A DNA stretch of 36,128 nt, taken from positions 1 through 36,128 of IMG/VR virus record IMGVR_UViG_3300031772_000132; one strand, written 5' to 3'. The translations under genes and the position numbers were made by a program. This document shows, one piece after another, positions 13,415-22,625 of the stretch (positions within the stretch are counted from its first letter, which is position 1; the number at the start of each line of letters is the position of its first letter). The notes below the pieces were generated by a model, which was not told the DNA's origin, did not search any database, and saw only the letters and a list, made by a program, of their open reading frames with translations. Source of the stretch: a virus.

Positions 13415-14266
13415 ATGACAACAAGAATAAAGGACGGCCTCTCGAAGTTTGAGGCTGAGAAAGAATTCCTCTCTACGGGGGATATCGGAGTATCAGCTTC
13501 TCAACCTTGGAAAGTCGGGGCAGAGAATCAGCTACGCGTTGTAATTGAGAATGTAGGCGGAAGTAGCGAGGTCACGTGTCGCGGTAGAATTAGAAACCAA
13601 ACTGCGTTTCTAGATTTACTCACGATTACAGGACCAACTACGGGTACCACGATAGATATCTCGTTAATTGACGAGGTATATTTCACTTGTGGTGTTTACT
13701 CTGCAAGCGGAGGAACGCCTAAACTCGTTGTATCCGGTTTTTTTAAGAAAGCCAGTAGTGGCAATACTACAGCGTCCAATCTCGGCGCTACTGGCGAGGG
13801 CGTATTTGCCCAAGAGGTTGGGGACGATTTACAATTTAAAAAGATTGCAGCTGGCAGTGGGATTTCTGTTACTGCAAATGCGACAACGATAACGATTTCA
13901 GCCGGAGATCCGGTAGAGGTATGCAGTCTTGTTGAACTTGCAACGAGCTCAGCATCGTTTGAAACTATTCATAGCGTTGTAGTCCCGACAGATAAAACCT
14001 ATAGAATTCGTTTACACGTTGTATCAAGAAAAGCTGATGGCACGGCTCACGCAACATTCCAAAGGACTGGACTTTATTGGAATGAGTCTGGAACTTTAAG
14101 CACTCTCAATGCGCTTCATTCAGACTTAACATTAAAGACAAATAATCTCTTTGATGTACGCTATCAGACCTCTGGAACTACAGTTAATATTCAGGTGAGA
14201 TCAATAAACTCCGATACGGGATATTGGATGGGGCAGGTATGTCTCCTCGAAGTATCAACCGTGTAA
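13415..14266 (+). CDS. Virion fibre-type protein
   Basis: A 283-residue protein with a beta-rich N-terminal half and a central linker (SGNTTASNLGATGEG, about residues 114-128). A segment on phage fibres follows (GISVTANATTITIS). The C-terminal half (about 165-283) has the same design as the C-terminus of the next gene, ending in strands with WMGQVCLLEVS. Both are probable receptor-contacting or capsid-surface proteins. Confidence 0.6.
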   Translation: MTTRIKDGLSKFEAEKEFLSTGDIGVSASQPWKVGAENQLRVVIENVGGSSEVTCRGRIRNQTAFLDLLTITGPTTGTTIDISLIDEVYFTCGVYSASGGTPKLVVSGFFKKASSGNTTASNLGATGEGVFAQEVGDDLQFKKIAAGSGISVTANATTITISAGDPVEVCSLVELATSSASFETIHSVVVPTDKTYRIRLHVVSRKADGTAHATFQRTGLYWNESGTLSTLNALHSDLTLKTNNLFDVRYQTSGTTVNIQVRSINSDTGYWMGQVCLLEVSTV

Positions 14267-14280
14267 CGAAAGGAAATTGA

Positions 14281-15081
14281 ATGGCAAACATCACAGGATT
14301 AATAACCGTAAATTCAAAGCAGATTCTTGAAGTAGACGCAGACCCAAGTTCTGGGGGCGGTACCGCTGCTCCAATCGGTTCACTTGCGATGTATGACTCT
14401 GGATCTTTGGGAGAGCTCTATATTAAAACAGGAGCAGCTGACACTGCCTGGACCAAGGTAGAAATCCCTGATCAATCGGATTGGAACCTTGGCGGTAACA
14501 CTCTTGGAGCCAATCAGTTTATTGGTTCTCTTGACGACTTCGATATGTTTTTTAAACGAAACAACGTTGAGGTTATGAGAATGTTTGGATCATCTGCAGC
14601 GGCCAACGGTCTTTTAATTGGTCTTAACTCCTCAATCGGCGGTAAATTACAATTGTCTCCTAATGCTGCCGGTGATGATATCTTGAAACAAGCCTTTAAC
14701 GTTGGGGCATCGGAAGTGATTCACGTTACGCGTATGGCACGGCTAACAACTACTGGAGCCGCATCTGCAAACTTTGATTTTGCTATTCCGTCTGATTATA
14801 ACTGCAAGATTCAAGTTGATGTTGTTGCAAAACAAACTGGGGGCTCGGCAGGTTCGGTAAGTGACGGCGCTAGCTATCAGCGAACTACCCACGCTCGAAA
14901 CATCGGCGGAACTGTTGCTTTGCTCGGAGGTATTCAGTCTGACTACACATATGAAGTCGCAGGGGCTCTTAATTTCACTATGACCGCATCAAGTGGAAAT
15001 GTTAGAGGAACAGTAACCGGCGCGACAAACCGAAACATTTCTTGGGGCTTACATAGCTCCTTATTGTTGATTGCAGGTTAA
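14281..15081 (+). CDS. Virion fibre-type protein
   Basis: The 266-residue protein has an N-terminal module (residues 1-62: ILEVDADPSSGG, APIGSLAMYD, LYIKTGAADTAWTKV) also found in the genes at 15088 and, more distantly, at 19504. A middle part and a C-terminal beta domain (about 145-266) resembling the end of the previous protein follow. AAAGGAAAT precedes the ATG. The shared modules suggest the two fibre genes arose by duplication and recombination. It is likely a structural component of head fibres or tail. Confidence 0.6.
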   Translation: MANITGLITVNSKQILEVDADPSSGGGTAAPIGSLAMYDSGSLGELYIKTGAADTAWTKVEIPDQSDWNLGGNTLGANQFIGSLDDFDMFFKRNNVEVMRMFGSSAAANGLLIGLNSSIGGKLQLSPNAAGDDILKQAFNVGASEVIHVTRMARLTTTGAASANFDFAIPSDYNCKIQVDVVAKQTGGSAGSVSDGASYQRTTHARNIGGTVALLGGIQSDYTYEVAGALNFTMTASSGNVRGTVTGATNRNISWGLHSSLLLIAG

Positions 15082-15087
15082 TTTTAG

Positions 15088-15402
15088 ATGGCGACAATTC
15101 TAGGGCAGATTACTTTAAATGAGATCTTGGTTCTTGAGATTGACGGTGACCCGTCATCTGGGATTGTCGCGCCTATAGGTAGCTTTGGTACCGACATTAA
15201 TACTGGAATACTTTACACAAAAACAGGGCCAGCCGATACCGTTTGGGTAGCGGTTGGCTCAACCTCATCTACGAGAAACTTCTCTTATCAAAAGATTGAG
15301 ACTGCCTTGGCTTTGGAAATAGCAGTCAATCAGTCTATGATCACAACGTTTCTTGAGCTTGATGGGTTTCTTGATCTCAGCGGAGGCTTGGTATTTTTAT
15401 GA
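15088..15402 (+). CDS. Short virion protein with shared fibre module
   Basis: A 104-residue protein repeats the N-terminal module of the previous gene: LEIDGDPSSGIVAPIGSF and LYTKTGPADTVWVAV. It ends with MITTFLELDGFLDLSGGLVF (about 84-103), a repeat-like strand pattern common at the ends of phage fibre pieces. It overlaps the next gene as ATGA (15399-15402). It may be a base or adaptor part of the long fibre that follows. Confidence 0.55.
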   Translation: MATILGQITLNEILVLEIDGDPSSGIVAPIGSFGTDINTGILYTKTGPADTVWVAVGSTSSTRNFSYQKIETALALEIAVNQSMITTFLELDGFLDLSGGLVFL

Positions 15403-16976
15403 GCGCAGCAATCAATAGAGCAATTCTTTTAAAAACAAGAACAGGTCCGACTGAGACTGTTTCAAGTGGCGAGGCATACTTCTGGCTCGAGGGCTCGTCT
15501 TTAAAATACAAGGACGACACTCAAACAACCTATACTTTATCTAGTGGTGTAACCGCCGAAGAAGTTCAAGACATTGTTGGCGCTTTCATTAGTGCAGGAT
15601 CTTCTAAGGTTGTTGTCACGTATAGCGACGTTGGGAATACTCTAACGATTGACCTTGCTCAAAGTAACATAGATCACGATGCTCTTTTAAATTTCGTTGC
15701 AAACGAACACATAGACCATACTTCGGTTTCGATTTCTGCTGGCACATCCCTAAATGGGGGCGGGACAATCGCTGCAAGCCGTACAATTAATCACAATACT
15801 TTTGGAACTGCGTCTACCTATGGGAGCGCAACAGAAGTACCTGTATTCACGACTGAATCAACGGGTCACGTATCATCTGTTACAAATACAGCAATAGCTA
15901 TCCCATCAACTCAAATCACTGACTTCACCGAGTCCGCTCAAGATGCTGTCGGAGGAGCACTAACTGATTCAGCGTCAATTGATTTTACATACACTGACGG
16001 ATCAAACCAAATCACAGCCGCAGTCATTCCCGGCGGAGTAAACCATAATAATTTACTTAACGGCGGTGGAACTACACACGTTGACCACTCCACGGTTTCG
16101 ATCACGGCGGGTGCTGGACTCACTGGAGGCGGTGATATCACTGCGTCGAGAAGTATCGCTATCGCCACAACCGGAGTGACTGCAAGCTCTTATGGATCAG
16201 CTTCTAGTGTAGCGACTTTCACAGTTAACGCTCTTGGGCAGCTGACAGCAGCGGCCTCAACTGCTATATCGATTCTGTCGGCAGCGGTTACTGACTTTGC
16301 AGCAACGGTTCGATCAACTGTGTTAACGGGATTCACAGTCGGAGCAAACTCAACAATTCTTGCTACTGATACGGTTCTTTCAGCTTTTGGAAAAGTCCAA
16401 GGACAAATCAATGCGCTGACTTCAAACGTATTATCAACACTACTCACAGGGATTTCATTTACCGATCAAACGGGAGTCGCTGCTACTGATACTCTTTTGC
16501 AAGGCATGGGTAAACTCCAAGGACAAATCAACGTATGGGATGAGTTGATTGTAACTGCGGCACTCAATAACTCGTCAAACACTACGCTCACCAACATAAC
16601 AGAGCTAACAACAACGGTTGTGACGGGGAAAAAATATCGAATTGAGGGGATGATTTTATTTAGGTCTGCAGCGTTAACGACAGGGATAACTTTTACAATG
16701 AGCAATGCTACGGCGGTTGGAACGTTATCACTTGTGGCTGATATTCTTTTTGCTGTAGACGGTACTGGAGCAACATTTACCGGTGCTGTTACTTCATTCG
16801 GTGACGTAGTTACCTCTACTGCGATACCTGTTATCAACACTGATTATATTATTCGTTTTTCAGGTATTTTTGTTTGTACTACAGGCGGAACTATTTTCCC
16901 TCAATTTAGATCAGAAGTGAACGGATCACAGGTGACTGTCGGTATTGGTTCAAACATGATCGTTCGGGAGTTTTAA
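15399..16976 (+). CDS. Tail fibre or spike protein
   Basis: The 525-residue protein contains repeated fibre elements. The block HIDHTSVSISAGTSLNGGGT (about residues 106-125) recurs as HVDHSTVSITAGAGLTGGGD (about 227-246). Each is followed by AS(Y/T)RS(I/T), typical of fibres that attach trimerically. A second repeat, GKVQGQINAL versus GKLQGQINVW (about 333 and 372), is a coiled or helical element. The C-terminal domain (about 380-525) is beta-rich and a good candidate for receptor binding. It starts inside the previous gene's stop. Confidence 0.75.
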   Translation: MSAAINRAILLKTRTGPTETVSSGEAYFWLEGSSLKYKDDTQTTYTLSSGVTAEEVQDIVGAFISAGSSKVVVTYSDVGNTLTIDLAQSNIDHDALLNFVANEHIDHTSVSISAGTSLNGGGTIAASRTINHNTFGTASTYGSATEVPVFTTESTGHVSSVTNTAIAIPSTQITDFTESAQDAVGGALTDSASIDFTYTDGSNQITAAVIPGGVNHNNLLNGGGTTHVDHSTVSITAGAGLTGGGDITASRSIAIATTGVTASSYGSASSVATFTVNALGQLTAAASTAISILSAAVTDFAATVRSTVLTGFTVGANSTILATDTVLSAFGKVQGQINALTSNVLSTLLTGISFTDQTGVAATDTLLQGMGKLQGQINVWDELIVTAALNNSSNTTLTNITELTTTVVTGKKYRIEGMILFRSAALTTGITFTMSNATAVGTLSLVADILFAVDGTGATFTGAVTSFGDVVTSTAIPVINTDYIIRFSGIFVCTTGGTIFPQFRSEVNGSQVTVGIGSNMIVREF

Positions 16977-16977
16977 G

Positions 16978-17598
16978 ATGATAGCTTTCAAAACATGGAA
17001 CCAAGCCCCATCAAACCCTAAGTCGGTGCCTAGTGAATGGCCTTGGATTCAAGAGATAATTACTAATGAGGAAATCGTTGGTAAACTTGAGGCAGGATAT
17101 CAGGTACTTTCTGATGAGGCTTTTGCTGCGTACTTAGACGCTCGTCAAGAAGCTTATGATGTTTGGTTGGCCGCTAATCCAAACGAAAATGATTTCATTA
17201 TCAATCGAATGATTTTAACACCTGAGCAGTTAACTCAGCTTTCAGCCGATGAGGCTCAAAGAAAATTTGCCTCAACCCTAATGTCCGTTTTGAAGGTTCT
17301 CAATAAGGGATCAAACATAAGCCTTACTCAAAGCCTTTGGGCGCATCACAGACTTAGAGCTTTAGAAATTGTTGTTACCTCGGAACTTGCTACAGCCATG
17401 GCAGTATTTACCCCGCTTGTTGGGGTCACCGTTACCATAGACCTTTTGAATTTGGTGATTTCAGGAGATCTTGAGACTGCATATTTTACGATTGCCGCGG
17501 CCACTCCTGACGATATGACAGAGGATTATCACGCCTTGAGCCCTGAGCTTTTGGGATTCATGAAACATCAAATCGGCGTTTACATGGGATGGGAATGA
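16978..17598 (+). CDS. Hypothetical protein following the fibre gene
   Basis: A 206-residue protein, mostly helical, with no recognised family. It begins one base after the fibre stop, so it is likely in the same translation unit. Its place just after a fibre gene is where fibre-assembly chaperones are often encoded, and its acidic N-terminal region would allow that. There is no motif that confirms it. A hydrophobic stretch near residues 125-160 may be a buried helix. Confidence 0.55.
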   Translation: MIAFKTWNQAPSNPKSVPSEWPWIQEIITNEEIVGKLEAGYQVLSDEAFAAYLDARQEAYDVWLAANPNENDFIINRMILTPEQLTQLSADEAQRKFASTLMSVLKVLNKGSNISLTQSLWAHHRLRALEIVVTSELATAMAVFTPLVGVTVTIDLLNLVISGDLETAYFTIAAATPDDMTEDYHALSPELLGFMKHQIGVYMGWE

Positions 17599-17798
17599 GA
17601 AAAGTCACCATAAACATACTTGGGATAATTATTATCATAATGATTGTATGGGATGTTGTGGCCTACATTTACGGGGTCAATTCTACATTTTCAGTGGTGA
17701 TAACTGATTGGAGTTTCTATACTCCCTGGGTTCCGTTTGCTTTTGGAGTTTTAATGGGGCACTGGTTTTTCCCTCCGAAAAGATCAATAGACAAGTAG
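17595..17798 (+). CDS. Two-helix membrane protein (holin candidate)
   Basis: From the ATG at 17595, which overlaps the upstream stop as ATGA, the protein is 67 residues. It has one long hydrophobic helix (about residues 6-25) and another at about 43-60, ending FALGVLMGHWFFPP-like (FAFGVLMGHWFFPP here), with a positive C-terminus. Small two-span proteins like this occur in many phages, and holins that make lesions in the inner membrane have this shape. The endolysin gene is about 5 kb further on, so assignment as holin is uncertain. An alternative start at 17589 adds two residues. Confidence 0.55.
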   Translation: MRKVTINILGIIIIIMIVWDVVAYIYGVNSTFSVVITDWSFYTPWVPFAFGVLMGHWFFPPKRSIDK

Positions 17799-17813
17799 CG
17801 TCATATAAGTTTT

Positions 17814-17841
17814 TTGGCTCCCGCTATACGCTAACTATAAA
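17814..17841 (+). promoter_or_regulatory. Candidate plus-strand promoter before the repeat-protein gene
   Basis: TTGGCT (17814-17819) and TATAAA (17836-17841) are separated by 16 bases. The interval between 17798 and 17903 is one of the few gaps in the late region, so an internal late promoter here is plausible. Confidence 0.4.
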
Positions 17842-17902
17842 ATATCCGATAATACATACAGGCCGCTGAGATCTTACAGCAAGTAAAGGGAGGGCCTAAC
17901 AA

Positions 17903-19477
17903 ATGTCCAAAGGATATTCATCGCAAACTAAACTAGATCGATTGACCGCTGAGTTCACAACTAACGAGCCAGTACGTAGAGAGCAAAACGGATCTTCTGT
18001 TGTTGCTCACCAATACGTTTACATTGTTGGAACTGATGCGGTTGAGGCCGGATCTACCGTTGAGGAAGTTGTAGCAACGGCTCACGCCGCTAAAAAAGGT
18101 GACGTCATTCGTTTCACTTCGGGAGCCCTAGACGGGACCGAAGTTAAAGTCTGGGAAACCTCGACTAACGCAATCATTTTTGCGGAAGATCTCGAGAGTG
18201 CTCCAGCGGCGGCAGTTACCTTTCAAATTCTAAGACACAAATATCCAGTCGTAGGTTCGGACGGTAAGACTGTAGTTACTGCTACTCAAGGTCCAGTTAT
18301 TTTCACGCTCAATGGTGTTGACCAAGAGGTAACGGAAGATACGGTTACTCCTGCTAACAATGCTCCATTGCCGGTTAAGCTCACAAGCGTAACTGGAGAT
18401 ATCAACATTACTGCCGGTGATTTGAACGTTAATATGTCGGCCTTTGGGGCCACTTACGATTCATGCAGAATTGGCGACGGCACCAACCTTTTAGGGATTA
18501 CCGCTGCAGGCGAAGCTAAAGTTTCTTTAACTACGGCACTCCCTGCCGGAACCAATAACATTGGGGATGTAGATGTTCTATCACTCCCAAGTATTCCTGC
18601 CGGTACAAACAATATTGGAGACGTAGATGTTCTTAGTTTGCCTGCTATCACTGCAGTTGATCTCGATATTCGGGATTTATCTAGCGCTCAAGATTCAGTG
18701 GCGGCAGTCCAATCAGGAACTTGGAACGTCACTAATATCTCTGGAACTGTATCTCTGCCGACTGGGGCAGCAACGTCTGCCGCCCAAACTACAGGTAACG
18801 CTTCGTTGTCCTCGATTGATGGAAAGCTTAATTCTCTGGGCCAAAAGGCTATGGCGGCCTCGGTTCCAGTTGTTCTAGCTTCTGATCAATCAGCTATTCC
18901 CGTTAGTGCTACGAATTTAGATATCAGAGATTTAACTAGTGCCTCGGATTCTGTGGCCGCCGTGCAGTCTGGCACTTGGAATATAAACAACATTGCTGGT
19001 ACAGTTTCTCTCCCAACGGGAGCCGCTACTGAATCAACTCTATCGACTTTGAACGGTAAGATCCCATCTGGTTTAACTGTTACCTCGACTCGTCTTCTCG
19101 TTGATGGATCAGGTGTTATTCAGCCCGTATCTGGAACGGTATCGGTAAATCAAAACTATTTAGACGTAGTGGACTTCTTAGACACTCCGCTACTCGTAGC
19201 TAGCTCTACGAATATCCCTGCCTCGGCCTCTACTCCTTTGACTGTGGTCGCGTCTTTGGCGGCAGCGGTTAAAAAGGTGCAGTTTCTCGACACGACTGGA
19301 TCATTCATAGGGCTTTACTCCGATCCCGCTGGGACTCCTGTACTTCAGGCAATCTTTGGTCCTGGCTCGGATCAAACAATTGAGTTGGCTTTGCCAGCTG
19401 CAACGGTATTGGGACTTAGAAATATGGAAAACTCCGCGATATCAGCGGGAAATGTAAGCATCAACTTTATCGGTTAA
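17903..19477 (+). CDS. Repeat-containing virion structural protein
   Basis: The 524-residue protein has repeats characteristic of a widely distributed phage structural family: SSIDGKLNSLGQKAMAASVP and VQSGTWN segments. An 18-residue unit PAGTNNIGDVDVLSLP(S/A)I occurs twice in tandem (18542-18649). A longer 85-residue unit starting LDIRDL(S/T)SA occurs at 18662 and 18917. GGGAGGG lies eight bases before the ATG. It is probably a head- or tail-fibre shaft. The end (residues about 430-524) is a different, beta-rich domain (VVASLAAAVKKVQFLDTTG) likely to be the tip. Confidence 0.65.
   Translation: MSKGYSSQTKLDRLTAEFTTNEPVRREQNGSSVVAHQYVYIVGTDAVEAGSTVEEVVATAHAAKKGDVIRFTSGALDGTEVKVWETSTNAIIFAEDLESAPAAAVTFQILRHKYPVVGSDGKTVVTATQGPVIFTLNGVDQEVTEDTVTPANNAPLPVKLTSVTGDINITAGDLNVNMSAFGATYDSCRIGDGTNLLGITAAGEAKVSLTTALPAGTNNIGDVDVLSLPSIPAGTNNIGDVDVLSLPAITAVDLDIRDLSSAQDSVAAVQSGTWNVTNISGTVSLPTGAATSAAQTTGNASLSSIDGKLNSLGQKAMAASVPVVLASDQSAIPVSATNLDIRDLTSASDSVAAVQSGTWNINNIAGTVSLPTGAATESTLSTLNGKIPSGLTVTSTRLLVDGSGVIQPVSGTVSVNQNYLDVVDFLDTPLLVASSTNIPASASTPLTVVASLAAAVKKVQFLDTTGSFIGLYSDPAGTPVLQAIFGPGSDQTIELALPAATVLGLRNMENSAISAGNVSINFIG
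18542..18649 (+). repeat. Two 54-bp tandem repeats encoding an 18-residue unit
   Basis: The units at 18542-18595 and 18596-18649 encode nearly the same peptide but differ at many third codon positions, so selection keeps the protein repeat while the DNA diverges. It lies inside the repeat protein gene. Confidence 0.75.
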
Positions 19478-19503
19478 CGATAAACTAGTCTGGAGGACTA
19501 CTT

Positions 19504-21519
19504 ATGCCATCAACGATTTTTTCTGGAACAAAAGTTAAAGCACTAAAAAAGATTTTGGATCTCAACGGAGGGATTCAAATTCATTCATCTACTGTTGACC
19601 CTACCTCATCGGCAACGGACGCAACGATTGGAACGCTTCTAATCAATGAGACGACTGGGAATATTTATAAGAAACTAGACTCGGGCTCGTCCACTAACTG
19701 GGAGCTTTTGGAGTTTGGCGCTGGGGGCATTAACTACGCTGACGGATCGTCCTCAGGCTTTGAGGCAACGGTTGGATCATGGCTGGCTTATGCAGATGCG
19801 GCAGCTTCTAGCCCTGTTGATGGAACTGGAGGCAGTCCTACAGTCACGATTACCCGAACTACGTCTAGCCCACTTCGAGGAATAGCTTCTGGATTAATTA
19901 CGAAAGACGCAGCTAACCGTCAGGGAGAGGGAGCTTCTCTAGCCTTTTCGATTGATTCGGCTGACAAGGCAAAAGTTGTTCGGGTGTCGGCTGACTATGA
20001 GGTAGCAAGCGGAACCTTTAGTTATGGAGATGGAACCGTTGCGACTCCATCTGATATCCGCGTCTTTATTTACGATGTAACCAATGCTGTCATCATTGAA
20101 CCTAGTCAAACTCTACTCAATGGCTCAGGTAAAATCGTTACCGAGTTCCAAGCTAGTTCAAACTCAACTTCTTATCGTTTAATTCTGCACGTTGCTACGG
20201 TATCGGCGAGCGCGTGGACTTTCAAGTTTGATAACGTTCAAGTTGGTCCTCGTGAGATTGCTCGTGGTCCTATCGTGACTGACTGGGTAGCGTATACCCC
20301 CTCTACAAACGGATTCGGAACTATTTCAGCACTCACTGCTTTATGGCGACGTGTAGGGGATTCGTTAGAAATTAAAGCTACGTTTACCTCTGGTACAACT
20401 ACTGCAGCTGCAGCAAGAATTAATTTGCCTACTGGTTTAACAATTTCCTCATCGCTAAGTACAAATGGTGCAATTGTTGGTGGGTGGGTTTCTCAAAAAT
20501 CTACAACAAACGCAAACCGAAACTCTGCATCAGCTTTTGTAAAAGCATCAAATGGAAATTTTATCAGTGCTTCTAACGTTGGGGACGGGGCGAGTGCTGC
20601 TAACTTAACTGAAATTTTAGCCAATGCTGTTTTTACTTCTACCACGGTACAGTCGGTTCACGTAACTGGTATTCCAATCCAAGGCTGGGCTTCAAACGTA
20701 GTTACTAGTTCTGATTCAGGCACTCGTCTTGTCGCTACAACTCTAAAGCTATCGGGAAATCAATCGGTCGCATCGGCTTCCGAGACTACGATTTCATTTG
20801 ATACCGTTGTATTTGATAAGACTGGGATCTTTAGTCTGGCAAACAACGGGGTGATTATTGGTGAAAGTGGCGTCTGTGACGTAACTATTCAAACCTATGT
20901 TACGTCATTAACCGCGCTAGACAATACAGCTTTGAATATCAAAGTTAACGGAACGATTGTTAGACAGCTTTTTTACCCACTAGCCTCTACAATCGGAAGT
21001 TTTGCGATGACAGCTGACATAGACGTAAAAGCTGGGGACATTGTAACGACCTCAATTGACAGCGCGGCTGACACTGCTTTTACACTAGACGGGGATGGGG
21101 CTCGGACGTTTCTTAGTGTTGCAAAGAGACAATCTCCTCAAACAATCGGCATGGCCGATAAGGTTGTGGTTAGGGCTAGCGGGAATCCGGCCTCCGCTAC
21201 TTCTGGCAACATTATTATTTTCCCTACTGTGGATTATGACACGACTGGAAGCTATAGCTCGTCTACGGGTAGATTCACTTCTCCGATAAACGGATTTTGT
21301 AGAGTTCATGGGGCTATTGGCTCAGCAAATGCGGCGGTTGATGTTAATATTTTTGTGAACGCTTCATCCGTTATTCTGGCCGGATCAACCAACTCGGCGG
21401 GAGAAGGTACATACAGCGGAACGGTTAAAGTTAACGCTGGGGACTTAGTAGATCTAAGACCAAACGGATCGACTCTAGATGTGGCTAGTGGATCAACTAT
21501 CCACTTTGAAATGATTTAG
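19504..21519 (+). CDS. Large tail fibre with C-terminal C1q-like domains
   Basis: The 671-residue protein begins with an N-terminal module related to those at 14281 and 15088 (ATIGTLLINETTGNIYKKL). A carbohydrate-binding-like beta-sandwich follows (about 85-250). From about 415 to the end there are two related beta domains. The last contains VDYDTTGSYSSSTGRFTSPI, the signature of a C1q/TNF-like fold. Such tips bind host surface sugars or proteins. GGAGG lies seven bases before the ATG. Codon use is like neighbouring genes. Confidence 0.75.
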   Translation: MPSTIFSGTKVKALKKILDLNGGIQIHSSTVDPTSSATDATIGTLLINETTGNIYKKLDSGSSTNWELLEFGAGGINYADGSSSGFEATVGSWLAYADAAASSPVDGTGGSPTVTITRTTSSPLRGIASGLITKDAANRQGEGASLAFSIDSADKAKVVRVSADYEVASGTFSYGDGTVATPSDIRVFIYDVTNAVIIEPSQTLLNGSGKIVTEFQASSNSTSYRLILHVATVSASAWTFKFDNVQVGPREIARGPIVTDWVAYTPSTNGFGTISALTALWRRVGDSLEIKATFTSGTTTAAAARINLPTGLTISSSLSTNGAIVGGWVSQKSTTNANRNSASAFVKASNGNFISASNVGDGASAANLTEILANAVFTSTTVQSVHVTGIPIQGWASNVVTSSDSGTRLVATTLKLSGNQSVASASETTISFDTVVFDKTGIFSLANNGVIIGESGVCDVTIQTYVTSLTALDNTALNIKVNGTIVRQLFYPLASTIGSFAMTADIDVKAGDIVTTSIDSAADTAFTLDGDGARTFLSVAKRQSPQTIGMADKVVVRASGNPASATSGNIIIFPTVDYDTTGSYSSSTGRFTSPINGFCRVHGAIGSANAAVDVNIFVNASSVILAGSTNSAGEGTYSGTVKVNAGDLVDLRPNGSTLDVASGSTIHFEMI

Positions 21520-21527
21520 GAGATGAT

Positions 21528-22625
21528 TTGAATTTACTGCGCTGGATTTGGTTTATAACATTCTCAAGGGCGATTGATGGCTTTGTAGTCCTCGTCGCTC
21601 TCTTGTTTTTGCCAATATTCAAACGAAAGTACATGGGAAAATACGGAACGTTAGCTGATGCCCATCCAAGAATTTCCGAGACTGAGCTAATTTCAAAAGG
21701 TCCATTTGATCCGATCCGAGACAGGATGTTTTCTGATAACTCAGATAACCACAATCTTATGTGTCAGGTTGGGCATGGGTACTTTCATAAAGAAATTGCC
21801 GACATGATTTTAGATAAGGCCGTGACTCCTGTAGGCTCACTTTATCGAAAAGTTCCTCATCTAGAGAAATGGGGATTGGACCCATCACTTGATTGCCTGG
21901 CAGCGTTTTGCTATTTCTACGTAGTAGCTGATTGTAAGAAAAAAAACGTTCTTTCTCGACTTGCAAATCACCATTGGCAGACTTGTTTTAATCTCGCCAA
22001 TCATGATGGAACGATGAGCGGAAGATGCGCCAACGGGGGCCTAACTCTTGTTGGCGGGAACGCATGGCCAAAAGGTAAAAAGATTCTCGGGATAACAATC
22101 CCTTTTGGATTTACTAAACCAATTATCGGGCAATCATATCTAACTACTGCAGCGCTCTTAGCTCTTGCGGCTCACGAGCTCGGCGGTAAGTGGGTATGGC
22201 GCTATAAATTTTGGCGCTTTATGGCCTTTGGTTGGTTTTGGGAAAAGAACCCATGGCTACCTATGAGTAAGTACGTATTTACTTACGTTGGCCATGTAAC
22301 TCAAATGGCACTCTACGTTATCCATAAGTGCGGTCACGATATGACTAAAGGACTGCGCTGGAACGCAATCGACAATGCACCGCTTGGAGCTAAAGGTTTT
22401 CAGTACCAACCTTTTATTGCCGGCATGGCAGCTGATTGTGGAGTTTTAAACCATGAGGAAAAGAACGCGGCTCTAATTTGGTTAAGATCTAGGGCTGATG
22501 CATGGCCTCAAGTCGGGGTTGGTAGAGGCTATGCTCACTGGGATGATAATGGCCCAGAAGGGAAACAGCTTTGGTCTATGATGGCCCATTGCTGCGTACA
22601 ATTGACCGGGGTAAAAAATGAATAA
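21528..22625 (+). CDS. Uncharacterised 365-residue protein, possibly membrane-anchored enzyme
   Basis: I do not recognise this protein. The start is TTG at 21528, with AGGAG about five bases upstream. The N-terminus has one hydrophobic segment (about residues 8-30) and a basic patch (FKRKYMGKYG), fitting a membrane anchor. The rest is rich in Trp, His, Cys, Tyr and Gly. It shows repeated helix-forming segments (LDCLAAFCYFYVVADC and LTTAALLALAAHELGG), reminiscent of alpha/alpha barrel glycosidases or lyases. Its location between the fibre and the lysis genes would fit polysaccharide or envelope processing. That function is inference only. Confidence 0.6.
   Translation: MNLLRWIWFITFSRAIDGFVVLVALLFLPIFKRKYMGKYGTLADAHPRISETELISKGPFDPIRDRMFSDNSDNHNLMCQVGHGYFHKEIADMILDKAVTPVGSLYRKVPHLEKWGLDPSLDCLAAFCYFYVVADCKKKNVLSRLANHHWQTCFNLANHDGTMSGRCANGGLTLVGGNAWPKGKKILGITIPFGFTKPIIGQSYLTTAALLALAAHELGGKWVWRYKFWRFMAFGWFWEKNPWLPMSKYVFTYVGHVTQMALYVIHKCGHDMTKGLRWNAIDNAPLGAKGFQYQPFIAGMAADCGVLNHEEKNAALIWLRSRADAWPQVGVGRGYAHWDDNGPEGKQLWSMMAHCCVQLTGVKNE

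Noticed and set aside
16190-16840. Long minus-strand frames opposite the fibre gene
   Set aside because: They are shadows of the repetitive Ala/Thr/Val-rich fibre coding sequence; no ribosome-binding sites and unlikely composition.
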